Notes: a model not told the origin generated them from the letters alone. Counted from the stretch's first letter, positions 11,990 through 23,024 are shown. The stretch: 64,000 nt of DNA from Petaurus breviceps papuanus (GCA_028583685.1 JAMXIF010000043.1:11602558-11666557); one strand, 5' to 3'. Numbers and translations: made by a program.

Positions 11990-12215
11990 TTTCCTTAGTG
12001 GCAACATAATTTATTTCTTCCTTTTTACAATTATAAATAGTGCTTCCATGGGCATTTTGGCACAAATAAGTCTTCTATTTCTGTTTCATCTTTTTGAGAT
12101 ATAAACCCAGGAGTGAGACTATAAAATCTTAATTAAAGCTACTTTTCTGGAAAAATTCTACATTATTTAAAAAAATGTTTAAAACACTCCATAGCTGTAT
12201 CAGCAGTGGATTACT
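11990..12215 (-). mobile_element. Old L1 3' region, antisense
   Basis: 'tttttgagatataaacccag' and 'tccatagctgtatcagcagt' follow the antisense L1 3' region seen elsewhere. Highly diverged. Confidence 0.4.
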
Positions 12216-12608
12216 GATATGCTTTTTGTTGTTATTATTTCCATAGTTTTTCCAACCATATTTTGTCTGTTTTATCACAATTTAAAGATAGATGTAAATA
12301 ATAGATGTAAAATGCTACCACAGAGTTGCTTCAAATTAATAACTGTCATTTCATTTAGAGTAGTTTTATCAAATTCTATAAAATATCACAATGAATATTT
12401 AGAATCTATAGATTGTTTTATACAATATTATCATCTTTATTATATATTTGTGGTCTATCCATATTGATCCAATTTTGCTCTAATTTTTATATAATATAGA
12501 TGTTTCTGATAAAATGGACCATTCTACTTTTGCATTTTAAAGTATGTTTAATAAATTTATTTTCTATTTTTGTAGTCAACTTATACTATTATTCCCCATT
12601 AGTATCTT
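12216..12608. other. Unassigned stretch, very AT-rich
   Basis: Possibly more degenerate L1, but nothing diagnostic. The 82-codon open frame at 12219-12467 has no recognisable features. Confidence 0.35.
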
Positions 12609-12609
12609 T

Positions 12610-12855
12610 ATTCTATATGGTTTTCATAGTAATAGTAGTAACAGTAGCAACAATAGTAGCATTATTTAGAGAGTTTTAAGTTTTACAAAGCACTTTAAAA
12701 ATACTTCATTTTATCTTTATAACAACCCTAGGAGTTAAGTGATGAGAAAATGGAAGAATATCTTGACGAGAATCACAGAAAGGAAATATTTGAGTGCAGA
12801 TTTGAATTCATTTTTTTTTCTGATATTAGGACCAGTGCTTTTTGTGATATACCAC
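12610..12855 (-). mobile_element. MIR/CORE-SINE, antisense
   Basis: 'gttttacaaagcactttaaa', then 'tcattttatctttataacaa' and 'ccctaggagttaagtgatg', the antisense MIR core order. Sits between L1 segments. Confidence 0.6.
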
Positions 12856-12869
12856 TTAAATTTTTTTAC

Positions 12870-13606
12870 TTTTCTTTGTCATTGATTATTTCCTTAACTG
12901 ATGCTTCTGGGCTTATTTTTATAGCTGAAATATTTAGTATTATAATCAACAATACTGGAGACAAACAATATCTTTTTTTTTTTACCTTTGAACTTAGTGG
13001 AAAAGTTTCTATTTTTTCTGCATTAAAATAATGTTAGCTCTTGGCTTTAGATAATTGCTTTTGAGTATTATAAGGGAATGTTTTTCCACTCCTTGACTTG
13101 TTATCAATTTAATATATATCAGCACAATTGTTGTTGAAGACCTTTTTAGTAGAAAAGATATAATCATATGGATTTTATCAAAAATTATGCTAATGAGCTT
13201 CCTGATATTTCACCAGCCCTAGATTCCTAGCATAAATACAACTAAGTAGCAGTGAAGAATTTCTCTATGAATTTCTATAGCTTCTTTGGTAAAATTGTAT
13301 TTTAATATCATGCATTGGTATTCATTGGTGAAATAAATTTTATTTATTTTCTCTGCCTTAATATATTGTAGTTTGCATATCAGAACTATACTTATACATT
13401 TAAAAGATTTGGGAAGATGTCTGCCTCTATTTTCCACTACATTTCATGATGAATGGAGATTATCTCTTTAAATATTTGAAGGAGTTCATTTAAAAAATAT
13501 ATTTCTTTTAGGCCTACATGGTTTGAGAGTCCCCTGTTTGGCTTGCCCAATTTAACTTTCTGAGATTGACTTTGTTGTCTAGAATTCCTTTTCCATTTTT
13601 CTAATG
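12870..13606 (-). mobile_element. L1 ORF2 reverse-transcriptase region, antisense
   Basis: Matches the antisense of the L1 ORF2 RT domain as I recall it in mammals: 'gatatttcaccagccctaga' with 'tcctagcataaatacaact', then 'gcattggtattcattggtga', then 'gaaggagttcatt'. Many stops make it non-coding. The SINE at 13622 was inserted at its edge. Confidence 0.6.
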
Positions 13607-13621
13607 TGGATACTTTCTTCT

Positions 13622-13785
13622 TTTTTTATTTCTTTTTGGAGGGGGGAAGGCAGGGCAATTGGGGTTAAGTGACTTGCCCAAGGTCACATGGCTAGTAAGT
13701 ATTAAGTATCTGAGGCTGGATTTGAACTCAGGTCCTCCTGACTCCAGGGCCAGTGCTCTATTCACTGTGCCACCTAGCTGCCCCA
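13622..13785 (-). mobile_element. tRNA-derived SINE, antisense
   Basis: Reverse-orientation SINE from 'tttttggaggggggaagg' to 'cacctagctgcccc'. A perfect 15-bp TSD TGGATACTTTCTTCT lies at 13607-13621 and 13786-13800, so insertion is recent relative to its surroundings. Confidence 0.95.
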
Positions 13786-13800
13786 TGGATACTTTCTTCT

Positions 13801-13826
13801 ATTATATATATATATATATATATATT
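13801..13826. repeat. (TA)n microsatellite
   Basis: About 12 TA units directly beyond the SINE TSD. Confidence 0.9.
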
Positions 13827-14635
13827 TATTCTTGGCCTTTATAATATTGTAGATTGTTTGTATGTAGTATGGTATAGTATGTAAAGAGTGAGATTATGAA
13901 GCTATAAAAACTGAGTTCGAGTTCTGTTTCTGTTTATGGTGACTGAGTGATTCTAAGAATATCACTTATCATCTTAGCCCTCTAAATTACAGAGAATAAC
14001 ACAGCATTCATTGATATAGAGACTTTTCTCATTCAGATTTCTTTATATGGATTTCATTACACTTCTAATTCCTATGCCTATATTAAGATAGGTATTCATG
14101 AATGATCATTGAATTATTTTTTTCTGGCATGAAATTTAATGTGGTCATTTCTAGCTTTATTTTAGATCATCACTATTCTTAGTGAATTCATCAAGTTATT
14201 TTTAAAATTTTTATTTTACCAATTTGATTTTCCTTTTTCTTTTACTTTATAATTTTAGTTTATTAAAATTAAAATTATTATTGTTAAATTTATGTGTTCT
14301 TGAAATTTTCTTAAATTTTTCAAGTGGATCTGAGAACTCATCAATTTGTGAGCCCTCCACACACAGCACAATAATTCAGAAAACAACCTATCTATGCCTA
14401 CTAATACTATGTGACTCTTTTTCATGGACTCCCATTATTTAGCCAGAGAGGCTTTTATCATTATGTTGTATAGTATCCTTATTTTTTCCTGACATTTCAA
14501 GGATAATAGGGGAGTACTCTGGATCTCTATCATTTATCTCTTGCCCTTCCCATGTGTCCTGCAAATCTTTTCTTCCTATCATACAATTCCTTGATAAAAC
14601 CTTTTATTTCTGTTCTTTGTCAAAGTTCCTAAATT
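13827..14635. other. Mostly unassigned; MIR-like piece at 13860-13990
   Basis: The part 'ggtatagtatgtaaagagtg ... gagttcgagttctg' resembles a sense MIR head. The remainder is AT-rich and unrecognised. Confidence 0.35.
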
Positions 14636-14639
14636 ATAA

Positions 14640-15240
14640 TATGCTGATGCCTCCTCAAATCCAACATGAGCCTTTTCATTACACTCTGTGTGATATTCAT
14701 TTTTAATTCTTTATAGATTAATGTATTCTGTGCCTCATTATCATATGGCAATATTAATAGAATAGTTATTATGAAGTTGAGCTTTTTTTAAATGGTAAGC
14801 TTGAGAGAATTCAAGAAATTCTATAATCCAGTCCCCCGTTTTTTGCACCTGTTCAATTCTGGGGCCAGCTCCTATCCATCTGCTTTGCCTGACTCATATA
14901 CAAACTGATGGATAAACTCTATAGCATACCTATCTAATTGCTTATTGTAATCTGGACAATATACATTTTTAATCTATTTTATTTTTCCAGAGTAAATGAT
15001 CAAATCAAAATCTTTTGAGTGATTATATATTTCTTCTTAGAGTCTTAGGAATTGTCAGAACAATATCATTTAAAATCAGAAATATTCATAGAGAAGACTT
15101 CCAGAATGTAGATTCTGTTCTGGATCTCCTCTGTTATTCTACTGAGCAACTTTGATGAATATATCCTCTTGTTTTACACCATGATTGATGTCTTTGATTA
15201 AAGGCTTCTTGAAAGTGATTTTTTTTTCAAAAAAATCTTT
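14640..15240 (-). mobile_element. RTE (BovB-like) LINE reverse-transcriptase fossil
   Basis: Three minus-strand blocks appear in RTE order. A 'GVKQ-D-F' motif lies near 15160-15190. HQFVYESGKADG and ELAPELNRCKKRGTG fall near 14925-14840, corresponding to the RTE/BovB 'YLG...ELNRRKRAGW' region after the catalytic core. IYKELKMNITQSVMKRLML lies near 14720-14660, matching the 'VTQRAMERRMLG' block. Stops and frame changes interrupt it, so it is dead. RTE LINEs supply the 3' end recognised in RTE-tailed SINEs, several of which lie in this window. It is 5'- and 3'-incomplete. Confidence 0.7.
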
Positions 15241-15285
15241 AAAAATTTTGAAGTATGAATAGGAGAAACTTTGACATAGTAAAGT

Positions 15286-15336
15286 TTGCATATATATATA
15301 TATATATATATGGTGTGTGTGTGTGTGTGTATGTTA
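15286..15336. repeat. (AT)n-(GT)n compound microsatellite
   Basis: About 12 AT units run straight into about 9 GT units. Confidence 0.95.
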
Positions 15337-15377
15337 TATTTTTTTCCTCACAGAAATCATTAAATGATTAACAAAAG

Positions 15378-15528
15378 GGGTGGCCGGTTGGCTCAGCAAG
15401 TAAGAGCACTGGCTCCAGTGTCAGGATGACCTGGATCAAATCCGGGCTCAGATACTCAGCACCACACCCAGAAATAACTGGTCGTGTAACCTTGAGCAAG
15501 TTACTTAACCCCGATTGCTTAAAAAAAT
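15378..15528 (+). mobile_element. tRNA-derived SINE, 'GGTGGCC-GGTTGGCTCAG' subfamily
   Basis: The head 'gggtggccggttggctcagc' is close to a tRNA A-box region and differs from the main SINE family here. The body is 'caccacacccagaaataact' then 'cgtgtaaccttgagcaag'. A perfect 13-bp TSD TGATTAACAAAAG lies at 15365-15377 and 15529-15541. The SINE at 59089-60320 is the same subfamily. Confidence 0.95.
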
Positions 15529-16634
15529 TGATTAACAAAAGAGAATTTTGGATAATGGTTCATGGGTGGAGCCAAGATGGCAGTGTAGAAGCAGGAAAAC
15601 TCCATGAGCTCCCCTCATAACCACATAAAAAACCTATAAAATATGACTCTAAACAAATTTTAGAGCTACAAAATCCACAAAGTGACAGAGAGAAACAAAT
15701 CTCCTGCTGAAGGCAGCCTGGCAGGCCTATAGGAAGGGTCAATCACAGCATGCTGGGAGCCAAGCCCAGCCCTGCTTGAGCCCATGGTTTAAGCCCCAGG
15801 GTTTTAGCCCCAACAAACAGCGGCTGGAGAGGACTTTGGGAGAGTAGATCACCAGCAGCTATGGCATTTTCCAGAATTATCAACCCATAAATGCCAAAGG
15901 CAAAGTGAGAGGTCAGTATGGAACTGAGCTGGAAATGGGGGGGATTATTCAGCTGCTGCCCCTAGAGTGAGAAGTGGTGGAGGTGCTGAAGCTGTGTAGC
16001 CACATGGCTGCTTCAGAGTTCCTGTCCTGTAGACTATAGGGGGAAAAAGAAACCATTCACAGGGTAATTGCTCTTGCTTTAACCTACATGGATCTGGATC
16101 GAGATCTTGGGTGGTGGTACTGAGGTGTGTGACTAGTAAGCAAGAGCTTGTGGGGGTAGCAGAGAGGGCACCCAACTAATAGCTCTGGCAGTTGCAAAAA
16201 CCCCAGTGATTTGGGACAAAGCTGTCCTCTCGAGAAGCAGAGTTCCCCTGTGTCAAAGAGCTCAAAAGTCAAGTAATTGAGCGGCAACATAAGGAAGCAA
16301 AGAAAGCACAGCAATCAAACCTTAGATTCCTTTTTTGGGGACAAAAAAGATCAAAGCATGAAATGGGAGGAAGATAATGATGTCAGAACTCCTGCACCAA
16401 AAGCTTCCAAGAAAAATACGAATTAGTTACAGGCCATGGAGAAGCTCAAGAAGGATTTTGAAAACCAAGTAAGAGAAGTGGAGGAAAAATTGGGAAGAGA
16501 AATGAGAATGATGCAAGAAAATCATGAAAAGACAGTCAACAACCTAACTGAAGAAAATAACACATGAAAAATAGGTTAACTAAAATGGCAAAAGAGGCCT
16601 AAAAAGCCAATGAGGAGAAGAATGCCTTAAAAAG

Positions 16635-17039
16635 TTGAATGGTGCCAGATGGAAAAAGAATCTGAAAAGCTCACTGAAGAGAAATCAAGAGACTATTAAA
16701 CAGATCCAAAAGAATGAAAAAATAGAAGATAATGTGAAATATCTTATTAGAAAACCCACTCACCTGGAAAATAGATACAGGAGAGATAATTTAGAAAGAA
16801 TTGGACTACCTGAAAGCCATGATCAAAAAAAGAACCTAGAAATTATTCTTCAAGAAATTCTCAAGGAAAATTGCCCTGATATTTTAGAACCAGAGGGCAA
16901 AATTGAAATGGAAAGAATTTACCAATCACCTCTTGAAAAAGATCCCAAAAAGAAAATTCCTAGGAATATTTTAGCCAGGTTCTGGAGTTCCCAGATCAAG
17001 AAGAAAATATTACAAGCAGCCAAGAAAAAAACAATTTGA
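16635..17039 (+). pseudogene. HAL1/L1 ORF1 core remnant (134 codons)
   Basis: L1 ORF1p is an RNA-binding trimer that packages L1 RNA. The first part of this frame is rich in K, N and E, as in the coiled-coil end. Residues about 45-60 (ENRYRRDNLERIGLPES) match the start of the RRM domain. CPDILEPEGKIEMERIYQS and PRNILARFWSSQIKKKIL are the RRM end. The C-terminal domain follows in other frames at 17040-17175 (phrases like 'ITQNLAASTLRD' and 'AKELG') and at 17400-17516 (KIWSFTEIEDFQTSLMKTPELNRNFE), separated by the SINE. Non-functional. Confidence 0.75.
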
Positions 17040-17184
17040 GCATTGTGGAAACACAATAAGGATAACACAAAATCTAGCAGCTTCTACACTAAGGGATTGA
17101 AGGGCTTGGAATATGCTATTTTGAAGGTCAAAGGAGCTGGGATTAAAACCAAGAATCATCTACCCAGCAAAACTGAGTAAAATG

Positions 17185-17266
17185 ATGGGGCAACTAGGTG
17201 GCACAGTGAGTAGAACACCGGCCCTGGAGTCAGAAAAACCTGAGTTCAAATCTGGCATCAGACACT

Positions 17267-17304
<38 letters not shown>

Positions 17305-17389
17305 TAGCCTTGTGACCCTTGGCAAGTCACCTCATCTTAATTGCCCTACCTTCCCCCCTCCAAAAAGCAAACAAAACAAAACAAAACAC
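17185..17389 (+). mobile_element. tRNA-derived SINE with internal (CA)n, inside ORF1
   Basis: SINE body from 'atggggcaactaggtggcac' to 'caaaaagcaaac' and an A-rich tail. TSD CTGAGTAAAATG (17173-17184) / CTGAGTATAATG (17390-17401), one mismatch. It carries a (CA)n tract of about 15 units at 17270-17300. Confidence 0.95.
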
Positions 17390-17647
17390 CTGAGTATAAT
17401 GTTTCATGGGAAAATATGGTCATTCACTGAAATAGAGGATTTTCAAACATCCTTGATGAAAACACCAGAGTTGAATAGAAACTTTGAAATTCAGATACAA
17501 GAAGCAAGAGGAGCTTGAAAAGGTAAACAGGGAAAAGAAATCATAAGGAACTTATCAAAATTGAACTATTTACATTCCTACATGGAAAAACAATAATTGT
17601 AACTTATGAAACTTCTCTCAGTATTAGGGTACTTGAAGTGAATATAA

Positions 17648-17648
<1 letters not shown>

Positions 17649-17687
<39 letters not shown>

Positions 17688-17714
17688 TTATATGTATACA
17701 TACATACATACATA
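17649..17714. repeat. (TA)n-(TACA)n microsatellite
   Basis: About 17 TA units, then TACA-like repeats, inside the HAL1 3'UTR. Confidence 0.95.
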
Positions 17715-18386
17715 TGTCTATATAGGAGGGTATGTGTGCATATGAATATATATGTGAGTGTGTGTATAAGTGAACAGGTATACAAAGACAGAGGGTACAG
17801 GACCAATTTAATATGAAGGGATGATATTTAAAAAATAAAATTAAGAGGTAAAAGAGGAACATAATGAGAAGAGATAGGGAGAGACAGAATAGGGTAAATT
17901 ATCTCATATAAAAGAGGCAAGGGAAAACTGTTACAATGGAGGGGAAGAACAGCAAGGCAAAAGGGAATGGGTCAACCTTACTCTCATTAAATTTGACTTC
18001 AGGAAGGAATAACATACACACTCAAGTGGGTATCTTACTCTACAGGAAAGTAGGGGAGAAGGGAATAAGAAGGGGGATGATAGAAGGGAGGGCAGAGAGG
18101 GGAAGACAGTAGTCAGAAGCACACACTTTTGAAAAGAAACAGGGTTAAAGTAGAGAATAGAACAAGTGGGGGTGGGATAAGACGGAACGAAATATAGTCA
18201 GTCTTTCACAATATATCTACTATGGAAATGTTTTGTGTAACTACACATGTACAACCTATTTTGAATTGCTTATCTTCCCAATAAGGGTGGGTGATGAGGG
18301 AAGAAGGGACAGAATCTGGAATTCAAAATTTTAAAATCAAATGCTTAAAAATTATTATTATTTTCATTATTATTATTTACATGCAA

Positions 18387-19195
18387 CCCTATGCACTATG
18401 GTGCCACCTAATTGCCCACTCCAATACTGCTTCTTTTTCCATTTTTGTTGCCTTTCCCCCTGCTATTCCCACTATAAGCATCCTGAACTATGATGTTGAG
18501 ATCTAACTGTGGGACTTTATTCTACTTTATTAAAGAAAATATAATGTTAAAGTTATTTTCACAAATATTTCCCTTTTTTTCTTCTGTTTATTGTTATTCT
18601 TCCATTTTCATACTTAAATTCCACTTGAATAATTGTTCTTGTTAGATATATTGCCAAGCTCTGCTGTTTCTCTCTGCTATAGAAGATGAGGCTATTCTTA
18701 ATTACCCCTCATCCTTCATAATGTTTTATAAAAAAGTATGCATTTTATTGGAGTGTTGTTTTCTTTGGCAGTCACATCTATTGATTTGGCAAGTAAGTGA
18801 TAGAACCTATGACTAATTTCTGGACTCTTTTTTAAAATAAATTGTTTCAAGTTCTGAATGAAATTATTAAAATCATTTTTGTTGCCATTTCTACTGTCCA
18901 CATCTCATTTATGATTGTCAATTATTTACTTAACAAATATTTTTTTAGAATTTGTGAGCTTTTTCTCACTATTACTGTTTTTATTCAGACTATTTCTGAT
19001 TTTTGCTCTTTTGAGTTCATCATCTGACTGTACATTGAGAGTTGATACAGGGAAAACTCCTTCAATAATAACAAGTAATTTCTTGCCAAAATGAAATTAA
19101 TTTCATTTGCTTGTTTTTACTTGGTGCTCATCACCTATCAATTCTTTATATCAAAGAAAATTTTCATCATATAAAGATCCTTTGTATTCAATAAG
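18387..19195. other. Unassigned stretch between HAL1 copies
   Basis: AT-rich. A short 'tggtgccacctaattgccc' at about 18400-18418 looks like a SINE head in antisense. The rest could be degenerate L1 but shows nothing diagnostic. Confidence 0.35.
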
Positions 19196-19199
19196 ATAG

Positions 19200-20550
19200 T
19201 TCACATTTTTTCATTCTTTTGATTTTGCTTTGTTTTTCATGCCTTGTGATGTTATTAGCTTCCACTGGCCCAATTCTAATTTTTTAGCAAATATTTTCTT
19301 CAGTGAACATTTATATCTCCTTTTTCATTTGGCCAGTTTACTTTTTAAGGAGTTGTTTTCTTCAGTGAATTTTTGTACATCTTTTTTCCCCTTTATTTAT
19401 TGTGCTTCCTTTACCAAGCTTTTGTTTTTTTCTCATGATTTTCTTGCATCAATCTAATTTCTTTTCCCATTTTTCCCTCTACTTCTCTTATCTGATTTTT
19501 AAAATTCTTTTTTGAATACTTCCAATATTTAGGGTGGGGTGCTGAGATCAATTCACACTTTTCTTTGAGGTTTTGTACGTAGCCCTTTTGACATTGTTAT
19601 CCTCTTCTGAGTTTGTGTTGATCTTTCCTATGGTAACAACCATAGTAACTATCTATAGTCAGGTATTTTTTCTTAGTTTTTTTTTGCTCATTTTTCCATC
19701 CTATTTCTTGATTTCTAACTTTATGCCAAAGTTGGACTTTGTTCCTGGGGATATTGTCTTAAACTTCAAGGTTTTTTGTTTGTTTGTTTGTTTTGCTTAG
19801 GTTTTTCAGAGATAATTCTGTCAACCTGTAAATTTTTAGTTCTAAGTTGGTATGATCTAAAGAAGGGAGCAGTTATTACTTTCCAGGCCTGTGCTTTGAT
19901 CTGTGAGCAAACTCAAGCACTCTTTTCCACCCTTGAACTGTGAGCAGGGTCCCCACCCCCATGTGACTGTAAGCGCTAGTATGCTAGTATTCCTCATCGC
20001 CCCAGGACTGTAACCCAGATCTGTGTCCTGGATGCTTGTATGAATTGTACAACAGAGTCCTACACCCAGTGACAGCAAAGGTTCTCCTATCATCTCTTTC
20101 TGACCAGTTGTCTTACCCTGTTACTGTGTGTGGGCTAAGAGCACTAGAGGTTTTCACTGCCAATTCAGTCATTGCCAAGGCCTGTTGCTAACATACTGGG
20201 TGTGTCCCATTTCTGATTTATTGGATAGCAGTGTGTTGCTGGCTTACTGGGGGTGCTTTTGGCTTCCCCAGGCATGTTCTGCTGCTAGCTTTCTATGATA
20301 GGGCTTGCTGCTGACTTACCAGGGTCATAACCTGAGCTGAACTGTGCTCCACACTTATGCCAGTGAGACAGACCTTTCCTGTCATTATTCCAAGTTGTCT
20401 TGGACTGGAATATCATTTTACCTTGTCATTGTATTGGTTCTGCTACTGCAAAATTTGTTGTGATGTATTATTTTTGGAAGAGAACTTATGTTTGGAGAAG
20501 AATTTGGTTCCAGTGATTTCCTGCATTTCTCTATCATCTTGGCTCCACCC
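19200..20550 (-). mobile_element. 5' part of a HAL1/L1 element, antisense
   Basis: On the minus strand it begins near 20550 with the same 5' start as the other two copies ('gtggagccaagatgatagag'), passes through a similar 5'UTR and ends in the coiled-coil-coding part of ORF1 near 19200. Loss of the 3' side is unusual for target-primed insertion and suggests a later deletion. It could be from L1 or HAL1, because the distinguishing 3' part is absent. Confidence 0.65.
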
Positions 20551-21540
20551 TCACCCATCTCCCTACTTTCAATGGTGAATAAACTACAATTATTTCCACG
20601 TTGTCCTTTTTTTGTGAATTATTTCTCAATAGGACTAAAATGTGAGCTGACTAAATATCGCAGGAAGTGATGCTTTTTTCCCTCTGATGATGCCCATTCT
20701 ACAAACTCTTTTCTTGACTTTTCCATGGAATATTTGTGAACCATCATAAATTTTCTTTTCTTTTCTTTTGGAGAAAAAATGTCAACGTAGATATTATTCT
20801 CCATATCTACTCAGTGGTCATTGCACAAGAAACTCATATTAAGAGTACAAATGATAAAAGTTATAGACTATCCCAAAATTATGTTTTTATTTAACACTAT
20901 TCACTTACTTTCCCACCACTCTGTTACTATCACTGAAGAAGCTGAAATGAGTCACACAGGAGTAAGGATCCTTTTATTTTTTTTTTGTCTCATGAGTTGC
21001 CATGATCACATAATTTATTACCAGATAGATACCTGATAAATAATATGCCTCTCTGTACCTACCTGGAAAATCTTATGGAAAACATACTTTGACTCTTGCC
21101 AGTGACACTTTAAATTTTTCAACTTGGTAGAACATTCCAAAGCTTGTACTCTATTAGTGCCTTCAAAAATCCAGAATCATATTCATATGATTATAGATAT
21201 CAGATTAGGATTTTGTTATATTATATTTAAAATATGACTTTTTGATCCTTATTATTTCTTCTGTTTGAAACAATAGGAATGATATCCCCTTCCATAGATA
21301 ACACTACCACCACCACCACCCATTCACTAGTAAGCCAAAAGCCCACATTTCTTTTTTCAGGCTTTATGTTGTGTGTCATTTTTTTTTACACCTCCCCTGC
21401 CTATATTGAATAATAGTGTGATTCAGTATTACCCATTTCCTCCCACATTAGTTCATCTCTTTGATTCAGAGGAGTCTGTTTGTGATGCATCTTTCCAACA
21501 TAAAACAATTCATCTCTTCTTCTCTATCCTTATCCCTTTT
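20551..21540. other. Unassigned stretch with short (CCA)n
   Basis: No gene or repeat recognised. A (CCA)n tract of about 6 units lies at 21301-21321. Confidence 0.4.
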
Positions 21541-22320
21541 TTAAATTAAATATTATGTTTATTTTTAGTTTACATCATTCATTTCCACAAGACTTTGAGT
21601 TACAAATTTTATCCCCCACCCACCACCCCAAAACAGCAATACCACTGTATACCCTTTCCCCAATCTGCTCTTTCCTATATCCTCCTTCATTCCCCCTCTG
21701 ACTTTCCAGTAGGGTAAGAAGGATCTCCATACCCCAGTGCCTGTAACTCTTATTTCCCAGTTGCATCTAAATAATAATTATATATATATATATATATTTT
21801 AAACATTTGATTTAAAATTTTTGAATTCAAGATTATTTCCCTTCCTCAGCCATCACCCATCCCTACTGGGAAGACAAGCAATTCAATATAGGTTGTACAT
21901 GTGTAGCTATGCAAAACATTTCCATAGTGGATATATTGTAAAAGATTGACTGACTATATTTCCCTCCATCCTATCCACCCCCCACACTTGTTCTATTCTT
22001 TATTTTGACCCTGTCCATTTTCAATAGTGTGTGCTTCCAACTTCTCTCCCCCCCAACCTGCCCTCCCCTTCATCATCCTCCCTCTAACACTCCCCCCCCC
22101 CACTCTCCTGTAGGGTGAGATAGCCTATTTAGTGTACATGTCATTCCCTCCCTAAGCCACCCCTTTTGCCTTCCTGTTCTTTTCCTCCATTGTAACAGTC
22201 TTCCTTTGCCTCTTCTATATGAGATAATTTACCCCATTCTGTCTCTCCCCATATCCTCTCATTATATTCCTCTCTTGCCTCTGAATTTCACCTTTTAAGT
22301 ATAATCCCTTCCTATTCAAT
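21541..22320 (-). mobile_element. HAL1-like 3'UTR segment, antisense
   Basis: Reproduces the antisense of the HAL1 3'UTR: 'aagacaagcaattcaatata', 'tttccctccatcctatcc', 'gaccctgtccattttcaata' and 'ctatatgagataatttaccc'. It ends at a junction with LTR sequence (about 22300-22335). Confidence 0.75.
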
Positions 22321-23003
22321 TAATCCTCTGTCTGTAGAACAGTCCTAGAACCCCTGAAAACATTAGCAAAACCCTCTCCCAGGATTTATGTAAACAGACA
22401 ACAAGAAAATCCTTCTTCAAGGCTTCTGAACCAACAGAAAGGTTCCCAGACCCCTGCAACAACAGCACTGTCCTTCACCAGTGGACAGTATTCACTCTGT
22501 CTTCAGGACAGTCTCCAGACCCCTTCAACAACAGCACTGTCCTTAACCAGTGGACAGTATTCACTCTCTGTCTGCAGGACAGTCTCAGGAGCTCTTAGCC
22601 AACAGCCAGGTTCCAGGACTTCTTCAACAGGGCTGTCTTTCACCAGTGGACAAATCTGGCAAAACAACATCAAAACAGACAGACAAAGTACCAGCAAAAC
22701 AGCCATGTCTCCTCAGTCCTTGGCAGCTCAGGGGGCAGGTCTCAAAAGTCCAGGGCGATTCAAAGCGGCACTCAACAATCCTCTCAGTCTCTCTCTGCCT
22801 CCACGAGGTGCTGCTTCCAAAAAGTTCTTCTGCCTCTCTCTTGTCTCTCCAAATCTATGTCACCAGCTCCTCCCAGTTCAGAACTCTCTTTTCACATCAA
22901 CAAGTCCATCTCACAGGTGGGATTAACAAGCTCTGGGTTTTAACACAATCAATTTGAAAAACAAGCCAATACAGGGGGATCTTTATGTTCCATTACTATC
23001 ACA
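22321..23003 (-). mobile_element. Partial LTR (family B), antisense
   Basis: Minus-strand sequence from 23003 starts TGTGATAGTAATGGAACAT and matches the LTR at 59162-60232. It is a partial, broken copy. A 69-bp unit is tandemly repeated at 22447-22515 and 22516-22584, with a third weaker copy near 22613-22660; the other LTR has one unit. No internal retroviral genes are adjacent. The plus-strand open frame 22550-22957 is a by-product of the LTR sequence. Confidence 0.8.
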
Positions 23004-23024
23004 GTGATATAAAGGAATGCAAAA

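Larger units (their letters stand above)
15550..18386 (+). mobile_element. Whole-length HAL1-like element with SINE in ORF1
   Basis: The start is L1-type ('ggtggagccaagatggcagt'). A 5'UTR of about 0.9 kb follows, then a coiled-coil-coding stretch (16430-16700), the ORF1 core and the ORF1 C-terminus, which is split by a SINE. The 3'UTR is purine-rich ('gaagggagggcagagagggg') and ends in an A/T-rich tail near 18386. There is no ORF2. About 2.6 kb without the SINE, matching the 2.5-kb antisense copy at 2490-5782. I infer a HAL1-type family mobilised in trans by L1. A clear TSD was not found. Confidence 0.7.

Noticed and set aside
13601-13844. Overlapping ~61-codon frames on both strands (also at 32941-33231)
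   Set aside because: Standard frames of the tRNA-derived SINE read in either direction (LNSGPPDSRASALFT type), not genes.
15378-15450. tRNA-like A and B boxes
   Set aside because: Part of a SINE with TSD and A-rich tail; no tRNA cloverleaf is retained.
22550-22957. 135-codon plus-strand open frame
   Set aside because: Antisense by-product of an LTR with tandem repeats.
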